Shown piece by piece: positions 47,009 through 56,380 of a DNA stretch of 64,000 nt. The DNA is from 62-47 sp051954235 (GTDB taxonomy: Bacteria > Pseudomonadota > Alphaproteobacteria > Rhizobiales > Xanthobacteraceae), in assembly GCA_051954235.1 (NCBI GenBank), contig JBQCHY010000057.1:134744-198743 (forward strand), written 5' to 3'. How positions within the stretch are numbered: position 1 is the first letter of the stretch; the number at the start of each line of letters is the position of its first letter. A program made the translations under genes and the position numbers. The notes under the pieces were generated by a model. The model had not been told where the DNA came from. It saw only the letters and a list, made by a program, of their open reading frames with translations, and did not search any database.

Positions 47009-47093
47009 CGTCATTGCGAGCGGAGCGAAGCAATCCAGAAAGCCATGAAGCAAGGACTGGATTGCTTCGTCGCTTTCGCTCCTCGCAATGACG
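47009..47093. repeat. CGTCATTGCGAG palindromic repeat, copy 2
   Basis: CGTCATTGCGAGCGGAGCGA at the left and TCGCAATGACG-type sequence at the right form a stem between two converging genes. It is probably also a terminator. Confidence 0.85.
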
Positions 47094-47129
47094 AGAAAAC
47101 AACCGACTACGTTTCGGAAGGCTCGCGCC

Positions 47130-47777
47130 TCAGGCCAGTCGTGACTCGATCGCCACGCGCACCAGTTCGGATGACGAGCGCACGCCGAGCTTATGGCGGA
47201 TGATCGACGAGGTGTTCGCCACCGTTTTGTAGGACGCGTTGATCATCCACGCGATCTCCGTCAGGCTCTTGCCTGCGCCGATCAGCCGCAGGATTTCGAT
47301 CTCGCGCGACGTCAGCTTCGCCAGCCGGCTAGACGCGAAAGCAGGGCCGGCGAAGGCGAGGCTTTGCGCCAGCGACGGCGGCAGGAACGTGCCGCCGTCC
47401 GCCACCGCGCGGATGGCGCTGACGAGATCGCTCGGGTCACCGGATTTGGAGACGTAACCCTTGGCGCCGGCCTCGATTGCGCGCGCCGCGAAGATCGGAT
47501 CATCGTTCATGCTGAACATGATGATCCGCGCATCGGTGTCGCGCCGCAAAATGCGCCGCGCGAGTTCGAACCCGGAGACGCCCGGCAGGTTGATGTCGAT
47601 CACGCACAACTGCGAGGGATCGTCAGCGAATGCCGCTTCGCCGCTCTCGGCATCCACGGCGTCGTTGATGACGACGTTCGGATCGTCCGCGAGCATGGCC
47701 CGGCAGCCCGACACCACGATCGGATGATCGTCGACGATCAGGACGCGGAGTCTGTTCGACGCTTTCGCCTTTGCCAT
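47130..47777 (-). CDS. NarL/LuxR-type response regulator paired with a NarX-type kinase
   Basis: A 215-residue regulator. The receiver has VLIVDDHPIV at the N-terminus and phospho-acceptor Asp in LCVIDINLPG near residue 55. The C-terminal helix-turn-helix is LTSREIEILRLIGAGKSLTEIA then INASYKTVANTSS. It differs from the two AgmR-like paralogues in the island. It is divergent from the sensor kinase at 47912, a MoxX/MoxY-like arrangement. ATG 47804 is an alternative start. Confidence 0.88.
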   Translation of the reverse strand: MAKAKASNRLRVLIVDDHPIVVSGCRAMLADDPNVVINDAVDAESGEAAFADDPSQLCVIDINLPGVSGFELARRILRRDTDARIIMFSMNDDPIFAARAIEAGAKGYVSKSGDPSDLVSAIRAVADGGTFLPPSLAQSLAFAGPAFASSRLAKLTSREIEILRLIGAGKSLTEIAWMINASYKTVANTSSIIRHKLGVRSSSELVRVAIESRLA

Positions 47778-47911
47778 GATGACCGATGAGATTGATGCGC
47801 GCATCTGGCGATTGCGCCAGAATGATGTACCGTTCGATTAGATCGTCGCCATTTTCGTCTGTCAACGCTCTCCCCGGAGCCTGCGGCGCAACGGCATAGC
47901 GGAACGAGAGG

Positions 47912-49270
47912 ATGTGGCGGAAATTTTCCCTGCGGACGCGCCTGAACCTGCTGGTCGCGCTGGTGCTGGTGTTAGGTCTGGCAGCCAATATCGGACGCCT
48001 CGTGCTGGAAGCGGGGCCGCGTATTCAGGCCGAGGACGATAGCGTCATCCGGCTGGCGCGTGAATTCGTCGATGCCTCGGTCGCCGATCTGAAAGGCAGT
48101 TCGAATCCCGAAGCCAAGCTGACGGCCATCGTGGACGGATTGCAGAAGCTGCGGCATATCAGCGTGACACTTGCGCGCGATGGCGTGTCCGAGAGCAGCG
48201 CGCCAGCCGACGATGCCGCCCTTCAGGTCGATGCGCCACCGGAATGGTTTGTCACCATGGTGCGGCCGGAGCCGACGCGTTTGCGCATTCCGATCGTGGT
48301 CGAGGGAAAATCCTACGGCACGCTTTCGATCGCCTCGCATCCGACCGACGAGATTGCAGAAATCTGGGACAGCATTGTCACTCAGGTTCAATTCGGCTCG
48401 GCCATCGCGATCGCATTGTTGATCCTGACCATGCTCGTGGTCAGCCGGGCGCTCGCGCCGATACAGTCGCTTGCGGATGCGATGGCCGATCTCGAAACCC
48501 GTCGTTACGATACCCGCGTGGCGCCGACCGGCTCGGCGGAAATCGCCGCGATCTGCGCCAAGCTCAATCATCTGGCCGCTACCCTCGAAGATGCGGTCGC
48601 GGATAAACAGCGGCTCGCCGAGCGCGTCGTCTCGTTGCAGGATGTCGAGCGCAAGGAGATCGCCCGCGAGTTGCACGATGAGTTCGGTCCGTATCTGTTC
48701 GCGTTGCGCGCCCATGCGACGGCACTGATGCGGATGGCGGATGCGGCGACGCCCGACATTGCAGGCCTGCGCAAGCACGGCGCGGCAATGCTCGAACAGG
48801 TCAACGCCTTGCAGCAGTTCAATCGTCGCGTGCTCGATAAATTGCGGCCAGCAGGGCTCAGCGAGCTTGGGCTCGGCGAGGCGCTCGCGGCGCTGGTGCG
48901 ATTCTGGCGCGGCGCGCATCCCGAGGTGACGGTGGACACCGATATCTCCGACGCGCTTGGCCTAGTCGGCGAGACAGCGGAACTGACGATCTATCGCGTC
49001 GTGCAGGAAGCGCTGACCAATGCCTTTCGCCATTCCGGCGCGACGCAGGTCAGCGTGGTGATCGAGCCGGTTGCCGGCATCGGGCGCAGTATGGCTGCTC
49101 GCGTTCGCGTCAGCGACAACGGCAAGGGGTTGCCGGAGGATCACAAGCTGGGGCTCGGCCTCACCGGCATGCGCGAACGTGTGATGGCGCTCGGCGGCAG
49201 CATGACGGTGGCATCGGCTGGTGGCGGTGTCACCGTGGAGGCGGTGATCCCGTGCGGCGGAGGAGATTAG
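47912..49270 (+). CDS. Sensor histidine kinase, NarX/MoxY type
   Basis: A 452-residue membrane kinase. Transmembrane segments lie at about residues 12-28 and 165-187, flanking a periplasmic sensor region. A HAMP linker is followed by HisKA_3 with the phospho-acceptor His in IARELHDEFGPYLFAL near residue 255. The ATPase domain contains VVQEALTNAFRHS and SDNGKGLP, then LGLGLTGMRERV. It probably signals to the divergent response regulator and, by position, controls alcohol or lanthanide genes. Confidence 0.9.
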   Translation: MWRKFSLRTRLNLLVALVLVLGLAANIGRLVLEAGPRIQAEDDSVIRLAREFVDASVADLKGSSNPEAKLTAIVDGLQKLRHISVTLARDGVSESSAPADDAALQVDAPPEWFVTMVRPEPTRLRIPIVVEGKSYGTLSIASHPTDEIAEIWDSIVTQVQFGSAIAIALLILTMLVVSRALAPIQSLADAMADLETRRYDTRVAPTGSAEIAAICAKLNHLAATLEDAVADKQRLAERVVSLQDVERKEIARELHDEFGPYLFALRAHATALMRMADAATPDIAGLRKHGAAMLEQVNALQQFNRRVLDKLRPAGLSELGLGEALAALVRFWRGAHPEVTVDTDISDALGLVGETAELTIYRVVQEALTNAFRHSGATQVSVVIEPVAGIGRSMAARVRVSDNGKGLPEDHKLGLGLTGMRERVMALGGSMTVASAGGGVTVEAVIPCGGGD

Positions 49271-49283
49271 TTGCTGTCTTTGT

Positions 49284-49403
49284 CGTCATTGCGAGAAGCA
49301 CCCGGATCAGTGCTTCGCACTGTCCGGGCACAGGCTCCGCGACGAAGCAATCCAGTCCTTGCTTTGTGGTCTTCTGGATTGCTTCGCTTCGCTCGCAATG
49401 ACG
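49284..49403. repeat. CGTCATTGCGAG palindromic repeat, copy 3 with nested hairpin
   Basis: The same outer arms as the other copies, but about 36 bases longer. The left arm holds an extra hairpin, CCCGGATCAGTGC/GCACTGTCCGGG. It lies between converging kinase and receptor genes. Confidence 0.85.
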
Positions 49404-49420
49404 GTGATGTAGCCTTTTTC

Positions 49421-51832
49421 CTACAGCTTGACTCTGATCCCGCCGTAGATCGCGAATGGCATTCCGGGTACCAGCGTCTGTTGATCGGTCAGTGCGATCG
49501 GCATTCCGGCTTTGGTGACGCCGTTGGGATCGAAGTAGGTGCCGAACAGGGCATACTTGTTGTTGAAGAGATTATTGATGTTGGCGAACAGCGTGACGTT
49601 CTTCGACACCTGATAGGACGTGTGCAGGTTGACGACGGCGTAGGCCGGCAGTTTGGGATTCTGGTTGGCGTCGTCGCCGACGAAATACCGCTGCCCGACC
49701 GCGACCAGATCGGCGCCGATCTTCCATTCCGGCGTCAGCATGTAGTCCACGCCCGCCTTGAACTGATGCTGTGGGACGCCGGGAATGTGGTTGCCCGGCA
49801 CTACATGGATATTGCCGTCGTCATCGGCCATCGGGTTATTCGGCGAGGCGAGATCGCCGGAGAAACGATAGGTCGCGTCGACGTAGCTGTAGCTGGCATA
49901 GACCATCCACTGGCTCGACTTGTACTCGGCGGAGAGTTCGAGGCCCTGACGGCGGGTTTCCGGCACGTTCTGGTAATAGCCGCGCCCGGCGATGCTGCTG
50001 GCGAGGGTGATGATGTCGTCAGTGCTGTCGGTGCGGAACAGGCCGGCCTTCCAGTTCAGTGAGCCGTCCCACAGCGCCGAAGTGCCGCGCAACCCGACCT
50101 CATAGGTGTGCCCGACCACCTGCTTCAGTGGCGGGTCCGACACCAGGAAGCTCTCCAGCAGGCACGGCTTGTTCGGATTGGAGCAACCGAGTTCGAGCGG
50201 CGTCGGCGCGCGATTGGATTCCGAATAGCCGCCATAGACGGTCAGTCCCGGCGTGATCTTGTAGGTCAGCCCGGCGACCGGATTGAGCCGTGAAAATCTC
50301 GAATCGCTGTTGAGATCGGGGCTGGTGCCGAGCACGTCCCGCACCGCGATGTCGGCGATGTTGTAACGCACGCCGCCGGTGGCAGAGAGGCGATCGGTAA
50401 TGTCGAACGTATCGGTGGCGTAAATGCCGTAGTAGGTGTTGCGGGTGGTGATGCCGAGCGGCGCATAGCCGACGTCGCCCACGGTGTGGATCACAGATCC
50501 CATGCCGGGAATTGCCGGGTTGGTGCCGACGCTCAGGTCCGGGAAGATGTAGCCGAGCATGCTCGACCCGTTGAAGTCGGTGTTGCCGTGATCGATGCTG
50601 CCGCCGATCACGAAGCGGTTGCCGTGGTCGAACAGCTTGGCGTCGTTGGTCGCCTGCAAGGAGCCGCCGAAGGTGGTGCTGCGGGTATTGGTGCGGTCGA
50701 TGGTGCCGTAAGGTACCGGGCCGCAGGTGTTGCCGGCCCCGGGCGGGCAGGGGATCGGCTGGTTGTTGGCGTCGAGGATCGCGAACTGGTTGCGGAATGC
50801 CAGAGCCGCCGCGCCGGCGAAGGGCACCGGACGGGCGAAGCCGTCGTCTTCAAGACACAGATGATTGGCGTAGGATGACGCGTTGTTGCAACGTTCGAAA
50901 TCCCCGTCATTGCCGTCAACGTGGGACTGGCGGAAGAAACGGCCGTAGAGGCTGCCTTGCAACGTCCAGTTATCGGTTAGCGCGTATTTGCCATTGAGGC
51001 CGAGCAGTGCGGTGTTGTTCTGCGTCGTTTGCGGCGTGGTGTAGACCGAACTCCAGTCGCGATTGAGCATTTCGATCGGCGTCGCCGCGGTGGCGCCGAA
51101 TGAGGACGTCGCGACCGAGCCGAACAGGTGGAATTCCGCCTTGTCGTCGCGCCAGCCGATGTCGCCGTAGAAGCGGCCGAGTTGTGTCGGGGATTTCTGC
51201 CGCCAACCCTGGTCCTGCATGCCCTGCGCGGCGATGTAGGTGCTCCAGTTGCCCGACTCGGCGCCGAATTGCAGACCTCCCTGAACCCGGCCGTAGGAGC
51301 CGCCGGAAATTTCCTGCTCGAAGCCCTGCCAGGTGAAGCCGTTCTTCGGCGTCAGGTTGACGGCGCCGCCGAGTGCGTTGAGGCCGAAGATCGGGTTGTT
51401 GGTGAAGATGTCCGCCTGTTGGATCGCGTTGGTCGGGATCAGGTCCCAGTTCACGGTGTCGCCAAACGCTTCGTTGAGGCGGATGCCGTTCATGTACACG
51501 GCCAGCCCCTGCGGCGTGCCTTGCAATGGCGAGGCGGCGAAGCCGCGATAGCGGATTTCCTGTTGCGCGCTGTTGCCGTTGGGGTCGGACAAGCTCACGC
51601 CGGGAACGCGCTGGAAGAGGGTATCGGTGATATTCGGCGACGCCGCGCGCTGGATGTTATCGGCGTGGACGGTGGTGATGGTCGAAGGCACCTTGTCGCG
51701 GTCAATTCCGCGGCCCTGCAACGGCGTATCGGCGACGACCTGGATCTCCGGCAGCATCTCTTGCGCCTGAGCCGCCTGCATGGCGACGAGCAGTCCCGGA
51801 GCCAGGACCCCCAGCACGAGTGTCTTCTTCAT
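49421..51832 (-). CDS. lutH: TonB-dependent outer-membrane receptor (LutH-like)
   Basis: An 803-residue TonB-dependent transporter. The signal peptide ends near residue 23 (AAQAQ), and a TonB-box-like EIQVVAD segment is followed by a plug domain (PSTITTVHADNIQR, PGVSLSDPNGNSAQQEIRYRGF). A 22-strand-type barrel ends in GGIRVKL. It sits beside an ABC exporter/importer set, a beta-propeller and a binding protein in the order known for lanthanide uptake (lut) clusters, and close to xoxF. Uptake of lanthanide, free or chelated, is therefore likely. A copy of the island motif lies 105-114 bases upstream. Confidence 0.85.
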   Translation of the reverse strand: MKKTLVLGVLAPGLLVAMQAAQAQEMLPEIQVVADTPLQGRGIDRDKVPSTITTVHADNIQRAASPNITDTLFQRVPGVSLSDPNGNSAQQEIRYRGFAASPLQGTPQGLAVYMNGIRLNEAFGDTVNWDLIPTNAIQQADIFTNNPIFGLNALGGAVNLTPKNGFTWQGFEQEISGGSYGRVQGGLQFGAESGNWSTYIAAQGMQDQGWRQKSPTQLGRFYGDIGWRDDKAEFHLFGSVATSSFGATAATPIEMLNRDWSSVYTTPQTTQNNTALLGLNGKYALTDNWTLQGSLYGRFFRQSHVDGNDGDFERCNNASSYANHLCLEDDGFARPVPFAGAAALAFRNQFAILDANNQPIPCPPGAGNTCGPVPYGTIDRTNTRSTTFGGSLQATNDAKLFDHGNRFVIGGSIDHGNTDFNGSSMLGYIFPDLSVGTNPAIPGMGSVIHTVGDVGYAPLGITTRNTYYGIYATDTFDITDRLSATGGVRYNIADIAVRDVLGTSPDLNSDSRFSRLNPVAGLTYKITPGLTVYGGYSESNRAPTPLELGCSNPNKPCLLESFLVSDPPLKQVVGHTYEVGLRGTSALWDGSLNWKAGLFRTDSTDDIITLASSIAGRGYYQNVPETRRQGLELSAEYKSSQWMVYASYSYVDATYRFSGDLASPNNPMADDDGNIHVVPGNHIPGVPQHQFKAGVDYMLTPEWKIGADLVAVGQRYFVGDDANQNPKLPAYAVVNLHTSYQVSKNVTLFANINNLFNNKYALFGTYFDPNGVTKAGMPIALTDQQTLVPGMPFAIYGGIRVKL

Positions 51833-51936
51833 GAACGCTTCCCCCGATGACGGGCATTCGCTGCGAACAATGCTGCGTGGCCGTCACGCCTTGGGTAGGG
51901 ATCGTAAAGGCCAAAAAGCGAGTGCGGGAGGCTCTT

Positions 51937-51946
51937 TAGGTCGTAG
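51937..51946 (-). promoter_or_regulatory. Quinoprotein-island motif upstream of lutH
   Basis: In the receptor's sense strand this reads CTACGACCTA, preceded by GCGGC and followed by AAGAG. It shows that the receptor has its own promoter, separate from the ABC genes upstream. Confidence 0.5.
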
Positions 51947-52026
51947 GCCGCCGGGAGAATCTGGTTGAGGGGCCGGGAAAAATTCCCGACCTGTTCAGAG
52001 CGCGGATTTGCGGCACGAGATACGTC

Positions 52027-52132
52027 ATACTCCGCAAAAGCGGAGTATCCGGTACTCTGTGTCGAATCGATTTCCCATGCGCTCGCCCCGGTTACTGGAT
52101 CGTCCGCTTTCGCGGGCGATGACGCCTCCTTC
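52027..52132. repeat. Third repeat type with ATACTCCGC hairpin
   Basis: The perfect hairpin ATACTCCGC-aaaa-GCGGAGTAT (52027-52048) is followed by a GC-rich segment ending in CCGCTTTCGCGGGCGATGACG. The 333-base gap 51833-52165 holds this repeat and the lutH promoter but no gene. Confidence 0.6.
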
Positions 52133-52165
52133 CTCGGGATGACGCCGGCGCGCCAATATAGGTTC

Positions 52166-53011
52166 CTAGCCACCCGGGCCGCCACGCCGGGCGAGGAAGC
52201 CGCGCGACGGATCGTAAGCGATGATGGCGCCGCAGAGAAACACCACGGCGCAACCGGCAACCACCGCCAGCGATACCCACTCCATCTTGCCGTAGAGCGC
52301 GAAGCGGATCAACTCGGTGACGTGGGTGAAGGGATTGGCTTGGCACACGTAGTAAAGGAACGGGCTGGATTCCTTGACCCGCCAGAGCGGGTAGAGCGCT
52401 GAGGAGGCGAAGAACATCGGGAAGATGACGAAATTCATCACGCCCGCGAAATTTTCCAGTTGCTTGATCAGCGACGAGATCAGCATGCCGAGCGCGCCGA
52501 GCATGAAGCCGCTCAGCAGCAGCGCCGGGATCACCAGAAAATAGCCGACCGGCGGCGCTTCCACATCCCAGAACCACGCGATCAGCAGGAACGCATAGAC
52601 TTGCAGGATCGACACCATGGTGCCGGCGAGCAACTTCGAAGTCAGAAGCCACCAGCGCGGGAAGGGGCTCACCAGCAGCGTCCGCATGCCGCCGGTCTCG
52701 CGGTCGTACACCATCGTCAGCGAGGACTGCATGCCGTTGAAAAGCTGGATCATCGCGATCAAGCCCGGCGCGATATAGACCTCGTAGAGCACGTAGGTTT
52801 CATACGGCGGGATGATGGAGACGCCGAGCACTTGGCGGAAGCCGGCGGCGAAGATGAACAGCCACACCAGCGGCCGCACCAGCGCCGAGATGAAGCGCTC
52901 GCGCTGATGGATGAAGCGCAGCGCTTCGCGCCAGACGATGCCGCAGAGGCAGATCCAGTATTGCGCCAGTGTGAGGCGGTGCCGGTCGGGCGTATCGGTG
53001 AGAACGGTCAT
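52166..53011 (-). CDS. lutF: ABC-2-type permease of the PQQ/lanthanide-associated transporter
   Basis: A 281-residue membrane protein with six predicted helices and the ABC-2 permease pattern YDRETGGMRTLLVSPFPRWW near residue 95. It overlaps the ATPase gene by 4 bases. It matches the permease found with PQQ-dependent alcohol dehydrogenases (PedC/LutF group). In lut clusters this transporter is required for lanthanide use. ABC-2 architecture usually means export, so the direction of transport is not settled by sequence. Confidence 0.85.
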   Translation of the reverse strand: MTVLTDTPDRHRLTLAQYWICLCGIVWREALRFIHQRERFISALVRPLVWLFIFAAGFRQVLGVSIIPPYETYVLYEVYIAPGLIAMIQLFNGMQSSLTMVYDRETGGMRTLLVSPFPRWWLLTSKLLAGTMVSILQVYAFLLIAWFWDVEAPPVGYFLVIPALLLSGFMLGALGMLISSLIKQLENFAGVMNFVIFPMFFASSALYPLWRVKESSPFLYYVCQANPFTHVTELIRFALYGKMEWVSLAVVAGCAVVFLCGAIIAYDPSRGFLARRGGPGG

Positions 53012-53796
53012 GCGCCGACTCCCGCTACACTATCGGCCTGCGTCAGTTTGGTGAAAGCGCTGCCGATATCCGGCGCGTCAGCCGCGCTGATGACATCGCC
53101 GACGGCGCCTTTCGCCAGCACGCGTCCGCTGTGTAGCACCACGACATCATCATTGTCGCCGACCTCGTCGATAAGGTGCGTCGCCCACAACACGCCGATG
53201 CCGCTTTGCAGCAGCCGGCGCACGTGGCCGAGGATATCGGCGCGCGACTTGATGTCGAGGCCGACGGTCGGTTCGTCCAGCAGCAGCAAACGCGGTTGGT
53301 GCAGCAGCGCGCGGGCGATTTCGACGCGGCGCATCTGGCCGCCGGAGAGGTTGCTGACCCGCTCGCGCCGCCGGTCCGTGAGATCGACCAGCGTGAGTAC
53401 GCGAGCGATCCGCTCGTCGGCCTGCCGCCGGCCAATGCCGTGCAGCGCCGCGTGATAAATCAGGTTCTGCTGCACCGAGATATCGACGTCGAGCGCGCGC
53501 GATTGAAACACCACGCCGAGCCGGCTCAGCGCCGCGCCGGGTTCGCGCGCGACGTCATGGCCGAGAATGCGGATATGACCGTTGCGGATCGCATAGAGCC
53601 GGGTGATGAGCGAGAACAGCGTCGATTTGCCGGCGCCGTTGAGGCCGAGCAGCACCGTGAACGACGCTGGCCTGACAGAAAAGCTGACATCGCGCAACGC
53701 GATACGCGCGCCGTAGCGGTATCCGACGCCGACGACATCGAGCGCAGCCGGCCCAGCCGTGTTGGCCGCTTCTGTCAGGATCGCGCCGTCGTTCAC
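53008..53796 (-). CDS. lutE: ABC ATPase of the PQQ/lanthanide-associated transporter
   Basis: A 262-residue ATPase. Walker A LGLNGAGKST lies near residue 50, signature LSGGQMRRVEIARALL near 150, Walker B LLLLDEPTVGLD and H-loop WATHLIDE. It starts at GTG 53796, overlapping the beta-propeller stop (GTGA), with a GGGG ribosome stretch. Longer in-frame starts run back into the propeller gene. It is the partner of the ABC-2 permease (PedA/LutE group). Confidence 0.87.
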   Translation of the reverse strand: MNDGAILTEAANTAGPAALDVVGVGYRYGARIALRDVSFSVRPASFTVLLGLNGAGKSTLFSLITRLYAIRNGHIRILGHDVAREPGAALSRLGVVFQSRALDVDISVQQNLIYHAALHGIGRRQADERIARVLTLVDLTDRRRERVSNLSGGQMRRVEIARALLHQPRLLLLDEPTVGLDIKSRADILGHVRRLLQSGIGVLWATHLIDEVGDNDDVVVLHSGRVLAKGAVGDVISAADAPDIGSAFTKLTQADSVAGVGA

Positions 53797-54776
53797 TTCG
53801 GCCCCATCGCGACGCCCCAGGGCATTTGGCCGACCTGAATCGATTTGATGACCTTGAGGCTGGCGACGTCGACGACCGAAACGTCGTTCGACAGGCCGTT
53901 GGCGGCGAGCAGATATTTGCCGTCCGGTGTGAACGCGCCGTGCCACACCCGCTGCCCGACGAGCAGATATTTCAGCACGTCATGCGTGGCGCCATCGACG
54001 ACGGCGATGCGGTTCGATGGCCCGAGATGGATGAAGCCCAGCTTGCCGTCGGCGGTGAGATTGATGCCGACCGGCTGAATTTTCTCCGCGCGCAGGCCGG
54101 GAATGGCGAAGCGCACCGTCTTCGTGATCTTGCGGGTCGCCGGATCGATGATCGATAGTCCGCCGCCGACCTCGGAGGTGATCCACAATTCCGATCCGTC
54201 GGGTTTGAACGCAGCGGAGCGCGGCCGCGAGCCGACCAGCACATTGGCCACCACTTTACGATCGGCGGTATCGATGAAATGCGCCATGCTCGTCGTTTCC
54301 GACGTGCAGATCACGGTTTTGCCGTCGGGGCTGATCGCGATTCCCTCCGGCTCGACGCCGACCGGAATCTTCGCCACGGCCTTGCGCGCCGCGACGTCGA
54401 TCACGGTGACGGCAGCGTCGTCTTCGTTGGCGACATAGAGAAATTTTCCGGCGGGATCGAGCGCGAACTGTTCAGGATCGGCGCCGGACGGCAACTCACC
54501 GACAATCTTGCGCGTCGCGGTGTCGATGATCTGGATGGTGTTGTCGTCGCCGGTGGCAACGAACACGAACTTGCCGTCATGCGACACTTCGATGCCGCGC
54601 GGTCGCTCGCCGGTCTTGATGGTGGCCACCGTCTTCAGAGTGTCGGTATCCACCACCGAGACCGAGTTGCCCTTCTCGTTGGAAACGTAAGCAGTGTAGG
54701 CGAGGCTCGGTGCCGTCATCGCCGCGAGCGCCGCGACGGTGAGGCCGACATATCTGAAAGTGCTGGTTCCGATCAT
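53793..54776 (-). CDS. Periplasmic YVTN beta-propeller protein (LutD-like)
   Basis: 327 residues with a signal peptide to about residue 25 (SLAYT). The mature protein is made of repeated blades of the pattern VVDTDTLKTVATIKTG...PRGIEVSHDGKFVFVA, about seven units. It belongs to the PQQ-associated ABC beta-propeller family; by position between lutA- and lutE-like genes it corresponds to LutD. It probably binds or passes metal or ligand in the periplasm. The in-frame start at 54911 lies inside the binding-protein gene and lacks the signal peptide. Confidence 0.85.
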   Translation of the reverse strand: MIGTSTFRYVGLTVAALAAMTAPSLAYTAYVSNEKGNSVSVVDTDTLKTVATIKTGERPRGIEVSHDGKFVFVATGDDNTIQIIDTATRKIVGELPSGADPEQFALDPAGKFLYVANEDDAAVTVIDVAARKAVAKIPVGVEPEGIAISPDGKTVICTSETTSMAHFIDTADRKVVANVLVGSRPRSAAFKPDGSELWITSEVGGGLSIIDPATRKITKTVRFAIPGLRAEKIQPVGINLTADGKLGFIHLGPSNRIAVVDGATHDVLKYLLVGQRVWHGAFTPDGKYLLAANGLSNDVSVVDVASLKVIKSIQVGQMPWGVAMGPK

Positions 54777-54801
54777 GAAGGCCCCACCCTGAAAAGCACG
54801 A

Positions 54802-56052
54802 TCACTGAAGTTTGCATTTGGTTTCGGGCCGGTCCAGTCCGAGCGTGTCGAGTTCGGAAGATTGGTGCAAGAAACCTTCCTGCGGCGAGATCGATACGGT
54901 GTTGCGGCCATCGAACAGCAGAATCGGCTGACGCAACTGAAGATTCCAATCGCGCAGCGTCAGCTTTTGCCCCTTGAACGCCGCGACGGAAAAATCCGGG
55001 CTCTTGATGTAAGCGAACAACTTTGCCGCATCCGCTGTATTGGCGTGCGCCGCAGCCTCGCCGACGATGCGAACGGCCGTCCACAATTGCATGTCGAGCG
55101 GCGTCATGAATCGCTGATATTTCTTCTTGAAGCGGTTTTGCAGTTGCAACGCGCCCCATTGGTCGAACGCGGCGTCCCATGTCGTCGGCACCAGCCCCGC
55201 GGAGCCCGCGACCGGGCGCGGCGTCCAGGTGCGGTACGGCAGATAGCCGGCGAACACCTCGCTTTCGTCAGCCGCGACCAGGATGTCGTAGTCCGACGTG
55301 CCCTGTGTCAGATCGATCATCTGGCGCTGCACTTCGGCGAGGCCGCTGTCGGTGCGCCGCGCGCCGCCGGTGTCCTTGAATTCTTTTTCGGCAACGATCT
55401 TCGCGCCGAACCGCTTCGCCGCGTGCCGCAATGCATCGGCGAACGCCTTGTCGCCGTCATGCGAGCCGCTGATCAGGAACCAGTTGCGCCATTTCCTGAG
55501 CACGAGATATTGGGCGAGCGCATCGGCCAGCATATAGCGGGTCGGCGCGACGTGGATGACGTTGGCGCGGCAATCCTGTTCGCGCAGTCGTTCGTCCGGC
55601 GCGCCGGCATTGATGAGAATTTCGCCGCTCGCCTTGCCGGCATCGGCCGCTTGCAGAAGCTGGTTGGCGGGAAGGTCGGCGGCAATGAAGGCAACGCCTT
55701 GATCCGCGAGCGCCTTGACGGCGGGCGCGGGGTCGTCATCGTCACCGATCTTGCTCTCGATCAACTCGAAGCGCTGGCCGAGGAAACTACCGGTGGTGTT
55801 GTTGTCGTCGATCGCGAGTTGCGCGCCGGCCAGGCCGTCGTTCGGTGCCGGAATGTCGATCAGCGAAATCTTTTCCTTCGACAGCGGACCGTGGAGATAG
55901 CCGATCTTGATCGTTTGCGATTGCGCGAACGCAGGCGCACCAATCCCGCTTGCGGTGACACAAGCAACGGCGAGCCACAACCTTGCCTTGGGGAAAGTGA
56001 GTTTCCGGGGCAGGTTCCGCAGCAAACGAAGCCATGCGGCGTGCCTTCCCAT
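54802..56052 (-). CDS. lutA: PQQ/lanthanide-associated ABC periplasmic binding protein (LutA-like)
   Basis: 416 residues with a long leader (signal peptide ending near residue 43, APAFAQ). The mature region IKIGYLHGPLSKEKISLID resembles branched-chain amino-acid-type binding proteins. It is Asp-rich (IGDDDDPAP), possibly relevant to metal binding. It is the first gene of a lutA-D-E-F-like operon. ATG 56052 has GGGAGC upstream; the frame continues to 56322 but those codons cover the promoter region. Confidence 0.85.
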   Translation of the reverse strand: MGRHAAWLRLLRNLPRKLTFPKARLWLAVACVTASGIGAPAFAQSQTIKIGYLHGPLSKEKISLIDIPAPNDGLAGAQLAIDDNNTTGSFLGQRFELIESKIGDDDDPAPAVKALADQGVAFIAADLPANQLLQAADAGKASGEILINAGAPDERLREQDCRANVIHVAPTRYMLADALAQYLVLRKWRNWFLISGSHDGDKAFADALRHAAKRFGAKIVAEKEFKDTGGARRTDSGLAEVQRQMIDLTQGTSDYDILVAADESEVFAGYLPYRTWTPRPVAGSAGLVPTTWDAAFDQWGALQLQNRFKKKYQRFMTPLDMQLWTAVRIVGEAAAHANTADAAKLFAYIKSPDFSVAAFKGQKLTLRDWNLQLRQPILLFDGRNTVSISPQEGFLHQSSELDTLGLDRPETKCKLQ

Positions 56053-56148
56053 GCAAGCTCCCGAACCCGTCAGATCGTTGTCTTTTGTGCTCCGTTTCCG
56101 GGGCTTTGCGTCATGATCTATAAAATGTGCCATGCGACAAGGGCCTAC

Positions 56149-56158
56149 TTGGTAGTAG
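56149..56158 (-). promoter_or_regulatory. Quinoprotein-island motif upstream of lutA
   Basis: In the lutA sense strand this reads CTACTACCAA, followed by GTAG, so the element is also an inverted repeat (CTACT/AGTAG). It lies 97-106 bases before the start. The gap 56053-56380 otherwise holds no gene and serves both lutA and the divergent response regulator. Confidence 0.5.
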
Positions 56159-56380
56159 ACGGCGAAACGCGTTTCGCCGCCGAATGAGTTGCGCGATATC
56201 GCACAGCGTGCCGCGAAAGTAGGAGTGGAATCAACTTCCGCGCCTATTCCGAGCGTGCTATATCGAGAGGCAAGCAACGAAAATGTGAACGATGCCCCGA
56301 ACAAGCGGGTATTCAGGAACATGCAGCAAGGCGATCGATGAATCGGCTGCGGTCATGTTCGAGGTGAGGATCGCTGGGAC

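Noticed and set aside
47009..47093. CRISPR-like repeat
   Set aside because: Single inverted copies dispersed between genes, with no direct-repeat/spacer periodicity.
56053..56322. N-terminal extension of the LutA-like protein
   Set aside because: The extra codons lie over the promoter motif and precede a clear signal peptide with its own ribosome site at 56052.
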